DNA of 64,000 nt, from positions 1 to 64,000 of the forward strand of contig NZ_JQCA01000038.1 in the NCBI RefSeq assembly GCF_001437125.1, read 5' to 3'. The DNA is from Levilactobacillus paucivorans. GTDB taxonomy: Bacteria; Bacillota; Bacilli; Lactobacillales; Lactobacillaceae. The notes under the pieces are model-generated. The model saw only the letters and a program-made list of their open reading frames with translations. It was not told the DNA's origin and ran no database searches. Both the position numbers and the translations under genes were made by a program. This document shows positions 16,566-25,833 of the stretch, piece after piece (the stretch's first letter is position 1; each line of letters opens with the position of its first letter).

Positions 16566-18041
16566 ATGAAGAAAAAATGGGTTCTATTTTTAGCCCTGGT
16601 CATCGCTCTCTTCACTGGAGCCACGATGACAGGGACAACGGCACACGCCGCTAGCGATGATTCACTCGCCCAAGTTCAAAAGAAGGGCACGCTGGTCATG
16701 GGAACTTCCCCGGACTATCCGCCTTATGAATTTCAAGCAACCGTCCACGGCAAGACTAAAGTCGTCGGCATGGACGTTGCCGTGGGGGAAAAGATTGCCA
16801 AAGACCTGGGCGTCAAATTAGAGGTCAAATCCATGTCCTTCGATTCCCTGCTCGTTGCCCTGCAAACGGGTAAAGTCGATATGGTTATCTCTGGGATGAA
16901 TCCCACCCCAGCCAGAAAGAAGAATGTTGATTTCACACATACCTACTATCAAGGTGGGTACAGCATCGTCATCAACAAAGCCGACAAGGGTATTTATAAG
17001 AACAAAGATTCCTTTAAAGGGAAAACCATTGGGGCGCAAACCGGTTCCACAATGTATAACGAATCCAAGAAGCAAACGACTGATACGACCGTCAAAGGGA
17101 TGACCTCCGTTTCCGACCTCATCTTGGGTCTTCAAAGTCACAAGCTCCAAGGGGTCGCCATGGAAAAGCCTTCCGCCGAAGCCTACGTTTCCAATAACAA
17201 GGAACTGGCTTCAATTCCGAGTGACTTCGACCTGAGTGCGTCTGACACCAGCGCGTCTGTTGCCTTCAAGAAAGGCTCAACCTCACTAGTTGCCGCGGCC
17301 AACAAGTCCGTCGACCAGATTAAGAAACAAAACCTCGTCAACAAGGATTACCTCCCCGCAGCCGGGAAGTACTTAAAGACCAACACGGTTAACACCAGCA
17401 TGTTGCACTACTGGAAGGCCTTCCTCAAAGGGGTTGAATACACCCTGATTATCACGGTCTGCTCCGTTTTCTTCGGCTTTATTCTCGGGGTACTCTTAGC
17501 CCTCGCACGGATGGCTCAAGGTGGTCCACTGATGACTGGTCTACGGTGGTTAGCCACGGCCTACGTCGAATTCATTCGGGGAACGCCAATGATGGTTCAA
17601 GTCATGTTTGTTTACTTTGGTCTGGGACTGGTCGTTAACCTTCCCGCCCTCATGTCTGGGATCATTGCCATCTCCTTGAACTCCGGGGCTTACGTGGCCG
17701 AATACATCCGTGGTGGGATCAACTCCGTGGATAAGGGTCAAACCGAAGCCGCTCGGAGCCTGGGGATGTCTCGTGGCTACACCATGCGTTACGTGGTTCT
17801 TCCACAAGCCTTGAAGAACATCTGGCCATCATTAGGTAATGAATTTATCACCTTAATCAAGGACAGTTCAATCGTCTCCATTATCGGGGTCTCCGAACTG
17901 ATCTTCCAAAGCAACATCGTTCGGTCCGACACCTACCGTGGGGTTGCACCAATCGCGGTCATTATGGTTCTCTACTTCATTCTGACCTTCACCGCCTCAC
18001 GGATCCTGAACTTCTTTGAAAGGAGAATGCAACATGACTAA
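16566..18041 (+). CDS. Amino-acid ABC transporter, substrate-binding protein fused to permease
   Basis: Protein of 491 residues combining two parts. Residues 1-28 are a signal peptide ending near AHA. Residues about 34-270 form a type II periplasmic-binding domain of the polar amino-acid family ([31 protein letters not shown]). Residues about 275-491 are a permease with several transmembrane helices, holding the [12 protein letters not shown] coupling motif (EAA loop) that contacts the ATPase. Such SBP-permease fusions (GlnP type) occur in lactic acid bacteria. The likely substrates are glutamine, glutamate or another polar amino acid; which one is inference. It starts at ATG behind GAGGAG, and its stop overlaps the start of the ATPase gene by 8 bases. 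Confidence 0.92.
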   Translation: MKKKWVLFLALVIALFTGATMTGTTAHAASDDSLAQVQKKGTLVMGTSPDYPPYEFQATVHGKTKVVGMDVAVGEKIAKDLGVKLEVKSMSFDSLLVALQTGKVDMVISGMNPTPARKKNVDFTHTYYQGGYSIVINKADKGIYKNKDSFKGKTIGAQTGSTMYNESKKQTTDTTVKGMTSVSDLILGLQSHKLQGVAMEKPSAEAYVSNNKELASIPSDFDLSASDTSASVAFKKGSTSLVAAANKSVDQIKKQNLVNKDYLPAAGKYLKTNTVNTSMLHYWKAFLKGVEYTLIITVCSVFFGFILGVLLALARMAQGGPLMTGLRWLATAYVEFIRGTPMMVQVMFVYFGLGLVVNLPALMSGIIAISLNSGAYVAEYIRGGINSVDKGQTEAARSLGMSRGYTMRYVVLPQALKNIWPSLGNEFITLIKDSSIVSIIGVSELIFQSNIVRSDTYRGVAPIAVIMVLYFILTFTASRILNFFERRMQHD

Positions 18042-18774
18042 ACCAATTATCGAGGTTAAAAACCTCGCCAAAAACTTTGGCGACAACGTCGTCTTGAAAG
18101 ATATCACGGAACAGGTCAATCCGGGCCAAGTCATCGTCGTCATCGGACCTTCGGGTGGTGGGAAGAGTACCTTCTTACGGTGCCTCAACCTCCTCGAAAC
18201 GCCAACGAGTGGCGAAGTTGATTTCAATGGTGAGAACCTCACCACGCTCGACCCTAAGCGAGTTAACGAACTGCGGGAACAGATGGGGATGGTTTTCCAA
18301 AACTTCAACCTCTTCCCCAACATGACGGTTCTCGAAAACATTAAGCTTGCCCCAATGAAAGTTAAGGCTGTCGATGACGCTGCCGCCACCAAACGGGCCC
18401 ATGAATTGCTCAAACAAGTTAACTTAGATGACCATGCAGACACCTTCCCTAGTAACCTATCTGGTGGACAAGCCCAACGGGTGGCCATTGCTCGGGCCCT
18501 CGCCATGGATCCCAAGGTAATGCTCTTTGATGAACCAACGTCAGCTTTAGACCCCGAAATGGTCGGTGAAGTTCTCAACGTCATGAAGGAACTCGCCAAT
18601 CAAGGGATGACGATGGTCGTGGTGACCCATGAAATGGGCTTTGCCAAGTCCGTGGCCGACCGGGTCTGGTTCATGGCGGATGGCTTCATCCAAGAAAACA
18701 ACACCCCTGAATCCTTCTTCAGTGACCCCCAAACGGAACGGGCACAAGACTTCTTATCTAAGATCCTCATGTAA
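18034..18774 (+). CDS. Amino-acid ABC transporter ATP-binding protein (GlnQ type)
   Basis: Protein of 246 residues starting at the ATG at 18034 behind AAAGGAG; a TTG at 18016 is in frame but overlaps the ribosome-binding site. Walker [10 protein letters not shown] is near residues 34-42, the Q-loop near [11 protein letters not shown], the signature [12 protein letters not shown], Walker [13 protein letters not shown] and the His switch VVTHE. It energises the fused binding protein-permease encoded just upstream; a homodimer would serve the two permease halves. The transporter unit ends in the terminator at 18795-18830. Confidence 0.93.
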   Translation: MTKPIIEVKNLAKNFGDNVVLKDITEQVNPGQVIVVIGPSGGGKSTFLRCLNLLETPTSGEVDFNGENLTTLDPKRVNELREQMGMVFQNFNLFPNMTVLENIKLAPMKVKAVDDAAATKRAHELLKQVNLDDHADTFPSNLSGGQAQRVAIARALAMDPKVMLFDEPTSALDPEMVGEVLNVMKELANQGMTMVVVTHEMGFAKSVADRVWFMADGFIQENNTPESFFSDPQTERAQDFLSKILM

Positions 18775-18794
18775 TTTCTGAATACGATTCGACA

Positions 18795-18830
18795 AAAAAT
18801 GCCAACCCGCAATTGCGAGTTGGCATTTTT
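18795..18830. terminator. Bidirectional terminator
   Basis: AAAAATGCCAAC and GTTGGCATTTTT pair almost perfectly, with GCG/CGC inside. It serves the transporter on plus and the surface-protein gene on minus, whose stop is at 18844. Confidence 0.9.
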
Positions 18831-18843
18831 ATCTGGTCTTCAA

Positions 18844-21800
18844 TTAATGACGACGTTGCTTCCGTACACCGAAGACGCCCAGGCTTCCTAACAGAACACC
18901 AATGGCAGCCCACCAAGGGGTCTGTTGCTCATTGGTCTGAGGTAACGTGGCTTCTTTGGCAGTCGTTGCTGACTTCGCCGAAGCGGTCTTCAGCACTGTT
19001 ACATGTGGCATTGCGGCTTGACCACTGGTGATTGGTGATTGGTGAGTTTCACCTGGTGCTTGGACGCCACCATCACTGATAACCTCGTGGTCATTAGTCG
19101 TTCCTGGCTTTGGATCTGGCTTAGTTGGATCAGTCGGGGCAACCGGATCGGTTGGGTCCGTAGGATCTGTCGGATCAACGGGATCTGTTGGATCGACACC
19201 TCCGTCACCGGAGCCACCAGTACTTGGCGCGAGAACCGTTAAGGTCACGGTCGTCGTTTGCAATCCATCAGCACCCAGATAATTAAGCGTAACCGTATAA
19301 GTGCCTGGTGTATCGAGCTTGGCATCCCCAAGTTCGAGGGTAACCTTACTTGCATCGATGGCTTCGGCGTTGCTATCGGTCCCCTGTGGCTTGAAATCAG
19401 CCACAGTTGGCATTGGATCTCCGACCGTCATCGTGTAGTTGCTTCCAGTCAACGTTGGTGTTGCCGCATCAATCGTTAAGATTACAGGGGCCGTTACTGT
19501 CACACCATTGCTATCTTGATAACGCAACGTAACCGTATAAGTGCCTGGTCTGTTGAGCGTCGCATCCCCGAAATCGACGGTAACCTTGCTTGCGTCGATG
19601 GCTTCGGCATTGCTGTCGGTTCCTTCAGGCTTAAAGTCAGTTGCAGTTGGTGCGGCATCCCCGGCCGTCATCGTGAAGTTACTCCCCGTCAACGTTGGTG
19701 TTGCCGCATCAATCGTTAAGGTTACAGGAGCCGTTACTGTCACACCATTGCCATCCTGATAACGCAACGTGACCGTATAAGTACCTGGTCTATTGAGCGT
19801 CGCATCCCCGAAGTCGACGGTAACCTTGCCTGCGTCGATGGCTTCGGCATTGCTGTCGGTTCCTTCAGGTTTGAAATCGGCGGCGGTTGGTGTAGCACCC
19901 CCGACTGTCATCGTGTAGGAACTCCCAGTTAATGTTGGTTTCGCGGCAACAACCGTTAATTCCACAGTCGCAGTTGCTGTTTGTACCCCATCTACGTCCA
20001 GATAATTCAACGTGACGTCATAAGTGCCTGGTCGATTGAGTTGGGCATTCCCAAGACTGAGGGTGACCTTGTTTGCGTCGATTGCTTCAGCATTACTGTC
20101 AGTTCCCTGTGGCTTGAAGTCGGCTACAGTTGGTGCCGCATCACCAGCTGTCATCGTGTAGTTACTCCCAGTCAAGGCTGGTATTGCTTTGTTGATTGTC
20201 AATATGCTATTGGCACTCAATGACACACTGTAGTTAGGATTAGTACTTGTCGCCAACTTGTAATCGTACTGTCCAACTGTTTCACCTGGTTCTCGACTTA
20301 CTGTGAAACCGTAATCGGCTGGGTTAACAGCTTGTCCGTCAACAGTCACTGTTGGTGTCGGGTCGGCTTGACCTGCCGTCTTTTGACCAGTGACCGTCGC
20401 GACAATAACTGCCGGATCAATCGTCAGAGTTGCCGAATTCTGCGTCAGATCTTCGTCCCACACATATGAGGCGGCATCTGGACTCTGCGATAAGACTCGA
20501 TTGATAGCGTCTGGACTGACCGTTACGACATACTTACCGGCGTTAACGGTTTGGTCATCGACCGGCGTTAACACAAGATCCCCATCCTTCAAATCATAGA
20601 AGAAACCATCGGTTAGATGAATTTGATAATTTGAAGCCTCCGGAGTTGGTGTTGTGCCATTATACGTGGCGGTTTGTGAACCGGTAATCCAATATGATCC
20701 TTGCCGTTGACTAACCTTTACCAAGGCTGTTTCACTATCATTGCCGTAGGTATATATCACCTTGTGGGTGCCAACACTCAGATCATTGATCACATCATCA
20801 GGCTTAATCGGTTGACCATCCAATGTGATAGCCAGGTCATCCAGCGATAACTTTGTATCTTCAATATTGAACAAGTTGTCCGCTGGTGTCCAACTCTGCC
20901 CGTACCAAATGGCCGTATTCACAACTTGGATATTGGGATCATTCAAAACAACCTGATAAGTTCCGTTATAAATGTTCTGGCCAGCGGCATCGGTTAAAGC
21001 CCAAGCAAATGTAAACTGAGTGACACCTTTAGCTACCTGGAAGGTATCGGTAGTTTGATCGAAGGTAACTTGACTCCCAGCATCCGCGCCATTGACTTCA
21101 ATGTCGGAAACCTTTAGGTCTGTATTGTTTAAGGACCCCACAGACGTCTTAAAAAGGTCATCTAAGGAGACATGCGCTGTATCCGTAAAGATAGCCGCAT
21201 ACTGCGTTGAAGCGATGTCAGGCGTCTCCTGGTTCGTTGCCAGCTGTGTAATTCGGTTATAGCTGAAAGCCTGATCACCAATTGCCGTATCTGGGCCAAC
21301 GCTAACACCGATCAATTGGTTACTGAAGAAAGCCTGGTCGCCCAAGGTTGTAATGCTGTTGGGCAGAACGATTTTACCCGTCAATTCATTGTAAATGAAG
21401 GCCCCGTTGCCAATCGTAGTCAGGCTAGGATTGAACGTAATGCTTGAGATATGGTCCCCCGCAAAAGCTTGATTGCCAATGGTCGTTAAGTTCGTTGGCA
21501 AGCTCAGGTTACCGGTCAACCCGGTATATTCAAAGGCCCCATTACCAATTTCCGTTAAGGCGTTAGCATCTGTCATATCGACACTTGTTAAGTTGCCATC
21601 ATAGGTAAAGGCAAAATCACCGATCGTCGTCAATCCCACTGGTAATTTAATCGACGTCAAGGCTGTATTATCCAGAAAGGCTGACGCCCCAATCGTTTGT
21701 AAACTATCCGGTAAAGTCACCGAGCTCAACCAAGTGTTGTACACGAACGCCCCTTCACCGATTGAAATTAGTTGGCTACCTGGCGCAAAGTTAACCGTCG

Positions 21801-23277
21801 TCAACCCACCAACGGTGTTGCCACCTGAATCCTTTTTGGTATCCGCCGCAAAGGCATAGTCCCCAATCGTCTGCAAACTGGCTGGCAAGGTGAGCGTTGT
21901 CAAATTACCATCATATTCAAAGGCTTCGTTGCCGATAGTGGTCAGGCTAGTTGCGGCATCAAAGTTCAGCGTCGCCAGCGAACTGTCGGAACTAAAAGCC
22001 CCGTCACCGATACTGGTCAGACTTCCCAAAAAGGTTGCGTCGCCTAAACTCGTGTCACTGGCAAAACTACTGTCCCCGATTGTTTGCAGGTTAGTTAAGT
22101 CGCCCCAGTTAACTGTGGCTAAGTTTGAATTGTAACGGAAGGCTCCGTCGCCAATCGTTTGAATGCTGGTTGGTAAAACCAGATTGGAGATTTGGGCACT
22201 GGTAAACGCATCCTTACCAATTGAAGTCAGCACGTTGTTTTGCCCAAAATCCAGCGTTTCAATTGGGTTGTAAATAAAGGCTGAATCGCCAATTGTCGTC
22301 ACCGTGTTGGGCAACGTCAATGACGTCAGTTTGTCACTAGCAAACGCACTACTCCCGATCGTTGTGAGTGTCGTATTGCCACTAAGATCTAAGGTTCTTA
22401 AGTTTGAAAGGAAGGCAAAAGCACCACTACCAATGGTCTTCACGCCATCACCAATGACCACACCCGTAATCCCAATCGATAAGTTGTTGGGATCATCTGC
22501 ATTATAGGAAACAAAGGCGTTATCGGCGATACTCGTCACCTTGTAGACGTCACCATCAGCCGGATTAATCATGGTCGTTGGAATCGTTAAAATTCCATTG
22601 ACAGCCTTTGTCAATCCAGTAATGGTGGCTTCTTTCGTGTCTTTATCGAAATCCACCTTGAAATAACTAGCGTCCGTCACATCAGAAGACACCTTCGTGA
22701 CCTGACTCCTATAAAGACTGGCAGCCATCGGAGCAGCAAGCAGCGAAGGCGTTACATCAAGGCTCGTGGTTTCAATACTTGGCGTCACGTCAGAGGTCTG
22801 CACTTCTTTGGTCACGTTCTGCAAGTCTGCGGCCTTGGCTGCCGCTTCCTTCGCGGCGGCTTCAGCAGCGGCTTCCTTGGCGGCAGCTTCACTTGCTGCC
22901 GTACTTGAGGCGGCGGCTTCTTTTGCCGCGGCCTCACTGGCAGCCGCAGAACTGGCAGCTGCTTCACTAGCGGCTGCGCTTGAGGCCGCGGCACTGGATG
23001 CTGCAGCACTCGAAGCAGCGGCGTCCTTAGCAGCGGCATCGCTTGAAGTTCCCGCGTCAGAACTTGTCCCCGTGGTTAGCGCCACTTTGTCAGCTCCACT
23101 AGCTGGTTGCCCACTCGCGGATGTAGCTGTAGCGGCGGCATCTGCTGAATCCGCATGGGCTACCATACTCTGATCTTGAGCCATTGCAGTGCCTAGTCCC
23201 ACTGCAACAACAGTAATCGCGGCAAAAACCCATTGTTTGCCATCCTTGTACATCTTGTAATGCTGTTTAGCTTGCAT
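18844..23277 (-). CDS. LPxTG-anchored surface protein with BspA-type leucine-rich repeats
   Basis: Protein of 1477 residues. Residues 8-16 fit KxYKxGKxW, followed by a hydrophobic core and likely cleavage near residue 40. Residues about 80-150 are an Ala/Ser/Glu/Lys low-complexity helix. About 230-680 are BspA-type leucine-rich repeats with the recurring pattern LxxIGxxAFxxN. About 800-1030 are Ig-like or MBG-type domains. About 1029-1355 are four 80-residue tandem repeats. A PTDP-rich wall spacer follows, then LPQTN at about 1444, a hydrophobic helix and a basic tail for sortase. The motif is the LPQTxE form used in some lactobacilli. Probable role: adhesion or wall-surface binding (inference from family). 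It is monocistronic with a leader of about 210 bases. Confidence 0.93.
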   Translation of the reverse strand: MQAKQHYKMYKDGKQWVFAAITVVAVGLGTAMAQDQSMVAHADSADAAATATSASGQPASGADKVALTTGTSSDAGTSSDAAAKDAAASSAAASSAAASSAAASEAAASSAAASEAAAKEAAASSTAASEAAAKEAAAEAAAKEAAAKAADLQNVTKEVQTSDVTPSIETTSLDVTPSLLAAPMAASLYRSQVTKVSSDVTDASYFKVDFDKDTKEATITGLTKAVNGILTIPTTMINPADGDVYKVTSIADNAFVSYNADDPNNLSIGITGVVIGDGVKTIGSGAFAFLSNLRTLDLSGNTTLTTIGSSAFASDKLTSLTLPNTVTTIGDSAFIYNPIETLDFGQNNVLTSIGKDAFTSAQISNLVLPTSIQTIGDGAFRYNSNLATVNWGDLTNLQTIGDSSFASDTSLGDATFLGSLTSIGDGAFSSDSSLATLNFDAATSLTTIGNEAFEYDGNLTTLTLPASLQTIGDYAFAADTKKDSGGNTVGGLTTVNFAPGSQLISIGEGAFVYNTWLSSVTLPDSLQTIGASAFLDNTALTSIKLPVGLTTIGDFAFTYDGNLTSVDMTDANALTEIGNGAFEYTGLTGNLSLPTNLTTIGNQAFAGDHISSITFNPSLTTIGNGAFIYNELTGKIVLPNSITTLGDQAFFSNQLIGVSVGPDTAIGDQAFSYNRITQLATNQETPDIASTQYAAIFTDTAHVSLDDLFKTSVGSLNNTDLKVSDIEVNGADAGSQVTFDQTTDTFQVAKGVTQFTFAWALTDAAGQNIYNGTYQVVLNDPNIQVVNTAIWYGQSWTPADNLFNIEDTKLSLDDLAITLDGQPIKPDDVINDLSVGTHKVIYTYGNDSETALVKVSQRQGSYWITGSQTATYNGTTPTPEASNYQIHLTDGFFYDLKDGDLVLTPVDDQTVNAGKYVVTVSPDAINRVLSQSPDAASYVWDEDLTQNSATLTIDPAVIVATVTGQKTAGQADPTPTVTVDGQAVNPADYGFTVSREPGETVGQYDYKLATSTNPNYSVSLSANSILTINKAIPALTGSNYTMTAGDAAPTVADFKPQGTDSNAEAIDANKVTLSLGNAQLNRPGTYDVTLNYLDVDGVQTATATVELTVVAAKPTLTGSSYTMTVGGATPTAADFKPEGTDSNAEAIDAGKVTVDFGDATLNRPGTYTVTLRYQDGNGVTVTAPVTLTIDAATPTLTGSNFTMTAGDAAPTATDFKPEGTDSNAEAIDASKVTVDFGDATLNRPGTYTVTLRYQDSNGVTVTAPVILTIDAATPTLTGSNYTMTVGDPMPTVADFKPQGTDSNAEAIDASKVTLELGDAKLDTPGTYTVTLNYLGADGLQTTTVTLTVLAPSTGGSGDGGVDPTDPVDPTDPTDPTDPVAPTDPTKPDPKPGTTNDHEVISDGGVQAPGETHQSPITSGQAAMPHVTVLKTASAKSATTAKEATLPQTNEQQTPWWAAIGVLLGSLGVFGVRKQRRH
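19210..20190 (-). repeat. Four 240-bp tandem repeats in the surface-protein gene
   Basis: Units of about 240 bp (80 residues) recur at 240-base steps, seen at the GTCATCGTGTAG-type segment near 19428, 19668, 19908 and 20151 (the last step is 243). In the protein each reads TLTGSxYTMTxGDxxPTxxDFKPxGTDSN... The two central copies are the most alike, pointing to recent duplication or homogenisation. Such arrays vary in copy number between strains. Confidence 0.88.
22830..23040 (-). repeat. Low-complexity Ala-rich coding repeat
   Basis: Codons for AAASS, AAASE and AAAKE blocks repeat over 210 bases. It encodes a probable stiff helical spacer just after the signal peptide, and is a likely site of slippage-driven length variation. 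Confidence 0.8.
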
Positions 23278-23497
23278 TGTCGCTTGCTCCTCTCACAATG
23301 ACCGGGCTAGTCAACCCCAGTTGCTGTACCGAAATGTTCCGAACAGCGGTTCCGTACTCTTATTGCTTTATTTTAGCCACTAATTCGCCTAGTGCAACTA
23401 ATTCTTGCTTATGGTAACAAGTTAGTCTTAAAACATTACCAAATAGCCAACGAATGAGGACTAATCCTATTTCACACAATAAACTGATTATTCTCAT
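23278..23497 (-). promoter_or_regulatory. Long 5' leader of the surface-protein mRNA
   Basis: About 210 bases between the -10 at 23498 and the ATG. It contains a small hairpin (GAAC-cgct-GTTC, about 23340-23352) and ends in RBS GAGAGGAGC. There is no coding frame in it. A leader of this length suggests post-transcriptional control or mRNA stabilisation, which is inference. Confidence 0.5.
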
Positions 23498-23527
23498 ATA
23501 ATATACCGAAACCCAACTCGCGGTCAA
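23498..23527 (-). promoter_or_regulatory. Promoter of the surface-protein gene
   Basis: TTGACC (23522-23527) and TATTAT (23498-23503) with an 18-base spacer, or TATATT with 16. Only one good site is visible in the gap. Confidence 0.6.
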
Positions 23528-23563
23528 TCAATAACTAAAAAAAAAGTTAATCATCACAACGGT

Positions 23564-23594
23564 GTTACCCCCTAATAATTAAACAAGGGGTAAC
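23564..23594. repeat. Perfect 8-bp inverted repeat upstream of the surface-protein promoter
   Basis: GTTACCCC (23564-23571) and GGGGTAAC (23587-23594) face each other across 15 bases. A run of T on the minus strand begins about 20 bases further, too far for a classic terminator. It could be a weak terminator of the upstream gene or an operator. Confidence 0.5.
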
Positions 23595-23650
23595 TCGTTT
23601 TGATAACTAACTAATTTTATTTCCATATTAATTGTCTTATTTTTTGTCTG

Positions 23651-24481
23651 CTAGGCTTTCCGAAAGGTTCGATGTCCCAATAACACTAAGAGCCCTAGTA
23701 CGATCTCAGCGGCACCAATGAAGATAATGACTCCCAGTCCGCTGTGTCCAACCGTTGTCACGGCAGTTTGAACGGCCGCTGTCATCCCAGCCAGCACGAC
23801 GGGGAGCCCAAAGTAACCGGCAACACTCAAAACAATTGTCAGCACCCCACCAACCGTTAATCCGGGGCCGAGGCTACCAAGAACATGGTACACGCTAAAA
23901 GCGTAAATGGTGGTCACAATCAGCAACATCACCACGGCCACAATTGCCCAAAGATCAATCTGGCGGGCTCTGCGAATCTTGGTACCAGCCGCCATCATGG
24001 TGTCTGTCTGAACCGCCTGTTTCACTGTCTTCTGCGCCTGATTAGCCAATGACGTTTGCAGGGAATCGCTGGCGGTCACCCCCATCGCCTGGGCCTGAGC
24101 CGCAATTGCGGCCTTCAGATCGGCGTCATCAACGGTCGTCGCTGTCTCCCCATAAATCTCGGCAATTCCTTGTTCCAGATAGGGTTGAACCAAGCCTGAC
24201 GTCACGGGATTCCCACTGATTCCCAGACTCAGGAGGTCGTTATTCAAATCATTGATAACCTTTTGGCCAGTGTTGTCTCGCGACACCACCCCTGCCGTAT
24301 AGTTGGCATTGAACACGGTAAAACGTAGCCCAACTGTGATCGTCAGGAGCGTGATGAGAACAGCGACCCAGCGAGCCAACGCCGGTCGTCGCTGATAACC
24401 ATTCTGATTGGGACTTGCTTGAGGCTGCGGATCTTCCGCCTCCCCTGAGTGATAGCGGGCCATTCGACTATTTGCACTCAT
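23651..24481 (-). CDS. Unknown membrane protein with five predicted transmembrane helices
   Basis: Protein of 276 residues from the ATG at 24481; an earlier ATG at 24496 lies inside the ribosome-binding site (ATGGAGGGG). One helix at about residues 37-57 precedes an extracytoplasmic domain (about 58-170) rich in Ala, Gln, Thr and Asp, and four helices fill the C-terminal half (about 180-275). The N-terminus is a Pro/Gln-rich cytoplasmic tail. I do not recognise a family. Neighbours are ccpA upstream and the surface protein downstream, neither informative. No catalytic motif is visible. Confidence 0.8.
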   Translation of the reverse strand: MSANSRMARYHSGEAEDPQPQASPNQNGYQRRPALARWVAVLITLLTITVGLRFTVFNANYTAGVVSRDNTGQKVINDLNNDLLSLGISGNPVTSGLVQPYLEQGIAEIYGETATTVDDADLKAAIAAQAQAMGVTASDSLQTSLANQAQKTVKQAVQTDTMMAAGTKIRRARQIDLWAIVAVVMLLIVTTIYAFSVYHVLGSLGPGLTVGGVLTIVLSVAGYFGLPVVLAGMTAAVQTAVTTVGHSGLGVIIFIGAAEIVLGLLVLLGHRTFRKA

Positions 24482-24574
24482 CAGCATCCCCTCCATTCTT
24501 AATTTTTATTGATACCCATTGTAGCACACTCTACCTTTGCGCCTCATTAAACCCAATCACATCGTCAAGGGATC

Positions 24575-24608
24575 AAAAATACCGCCGTTCCAGTAGGCTC
24601 GACGGTAT
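24575..24608 (-). terminator. Terminator of ccpA
   Basis: ATACCGTCG and CGGCGGTAT pair (one G-T) around a 12-base loop and are followed by T5 on the minus strand, just after the ccpA stop. Confidence 0.75.
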
Positions 24609-24613
24609 CTCAT

Positions 24614-25615
24614 CTATTTCGTTGAGCTCCGTTTCATCAAGCCATAAGGTAGGATGACCGTATTCTCATCAACGTTTTCGTTATTCATTAACTTCGTCAG
24701 CAGACGCATGGCAACGGCCCCAATATCATAGAGGGGTTGGGTGATCGAACTCATCTTAGGCCGAACCAATTCCGTCAGCTTCGTGTCATTACTGGTAATG
24801 ACTTCGAAATCTTCGGGAACGGAGACACCGGCATCGGTGAGGCCATTCATCACACCAGCTGCTAATTCGTCGTCGCCGACAAAGGCTGCCGTAGCACCGG
24901 CTGCGGCCAAGGCAGGTTCAAGTGATTGACCAGCCTTGTAAGTGTAATCCGTTTCAAAGACCAGTTTGTCATCATAAGAGATGCCAGCGTCCTTCAAGGC
25001 CTTCTTGTAGCCCTTCAAACGGTAGTCATGGTTGATGGCTTGATCCATTGAACCAGAAACAAAGGCAATCTTACGGTTTCCATGGTCGATCAGGCTCTTA
25101 ACAGCCTCGGCGACAGCGGCAACGTAGTCAATGTTGACGCTAGGCTGGGTCTTCTGAGCATCGACGGAACCAGCTAAGACAACGGGTGCCTTAGAACGAC
25201 GGAATTCTTCGCGAAGTTCATCGGTGACTTGGTTCCCCATGAAGATGATCCCATCGACTTGTTTAGCCATTAACGTGTTTAATACCTGAACCTCTTTACC
25301 GCCGTTTTCGTCGGAATTGGTCAGGATAATGTTATATTTGTACATCATGGCCACGTCATCAATCCCTCTAGCTAATGAAGAGAAGTAGATGTTCGTGACA
25401 TCGGGGATAATGACCCCGACAGTCGTGGTTTTCTTACTTGCTAATCCTCGGGCGACGGCATTTGGCCGGTAATCCAGGCGATCGATGACTTCGAGCACCT
25501 TCTTACGGGTTGCGGGTTTGACGTTGGGATTCCCATTGACCACACGGGAAACGGTGGCCATCGACACGGATGCCTCCCGGGCCACGTCATAGATAGTTAC
25601 AGTTTGTTTTTCCAT
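24614..25615 (-). CDS. ccpA: Catabolite control protein A
   Basis: Protein of 333 residues starting at the ATG at 25615 (MEKQTVTIYDVAREASVSMA); the frame runs 13 codons further upstream without a ribosome-binding site. LacI family: helix-turn-helix at residues about 6-25, hinge helix near 50-58, then a periplasmic-binding-like core that binds HPr-Ser-P. Family-typical segments are PNAVARGLASKKTTTVGVIIPD and NIYFSSLARGIDD. With HPr-Ser46-P it binds cre sites and represses or activates carbon-metabolism genes. A cre site lies directly upstream, indicating self-control. It is divergent from pepQ, an arrangement long known in lactobacilli. Confidence 0.96.
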   Translation of the reverse strand: MEKQTVTIYDVAREASVSMATVSRVVNGNPNVKPATRKKVLEVIDRLDYRPNAVARGLASKKTTTVGVIIPDVTNIYFSSLARGIDDVAMMYKYNIILTNSDENGGKEVQVLNTLMAKQVDGIIFMGNQVTDELREEFRRSKAPVVLAGSVDAQKTQPSVNIDYVAAVAEAVKSLIDHGNRKIAFVSGSMDQAINHDYRLKGYKKALKDAGISYDDKLVFETDYTYKAGQSLEPALAAAGATAAFVGDDELAAGVMNGLTDAGVSVPEDFEVITSNDTKLTELVRPKMSSITQPLYDIGAVAMRLLTKLMNNENVDENTVILPYGLMKRSSTK

Positions 25616-25675
25616 TGTGATAGCCCTTTCTTTCTTGGTTTGATTTGTTTTCATTCGTTTTCAAGCAACTTGACT

Positions 25676-25704
25676 AGTATACAGAAACTCCGAGGTCGAC
25701 GCAA
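25676..25704 (-). promoter_or_regulatory. Promoter of ccpA
   Basis: TTGCGT (25699-25704) and TATACT (25676-25681) are 17 bases apart, 61 bases before the start, and lie just beside the cre site. Confidence 0.7.
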
Positions 25705-25707
25705 GAT

Positions 25708-25721
25708 TGAAAACGCTTTCG
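25708..25721 (+). promoter_or_regulatory. cre site between ccpA and pepQ
   Basis: TGAAAACGCTTTCG agrees with the cre consensus TGWAANCGNTNWCA at all but the last position. It sits 3 bases upstream of the ccpA -35, and about 75 bases upstream of the pepQ -10, so it could serve both genes. Confidence 0.8.
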
Positions 25722-25796
25722 CATCAAAGAATACCTTATTTTCATGTAATTTTCAAGACAGATCCCTTCAGATTTACCAATTATTAGAATATTTGA

Positions 25797-25805
25797 TGGT
25801 ATAAT
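25797..25805 (+). promoter_or_regulatory. Extended -10 promoter of pepQ
   Basis: TGGTATAAT is a perfect extended -10, 28 bases before the pepQ ATG. No clear -35. Confidence 0.65.
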
Positions 25806-25833
25806 TGAACCATTAATTTGAAAGGGTGATTTC

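Noticed and set aside
17997..18599. 200-codon minus-strand frame opposite the ABC ATPase
   Set aside because: Shadow of the ATPase, whose Walker and signature motifs are intact.
19110..19215. PTDP-type repeats considered as a CRISPR-like array
   Set aside because: The repeats are short codon-phase repeats of a wall-spanning spacer, without unique spacers.
22766..23173. Plus-strand Ala-rich frame opposite the surface-protein start
   Set aside because: A by-product of the low-complexity Ala codons on the other strand.
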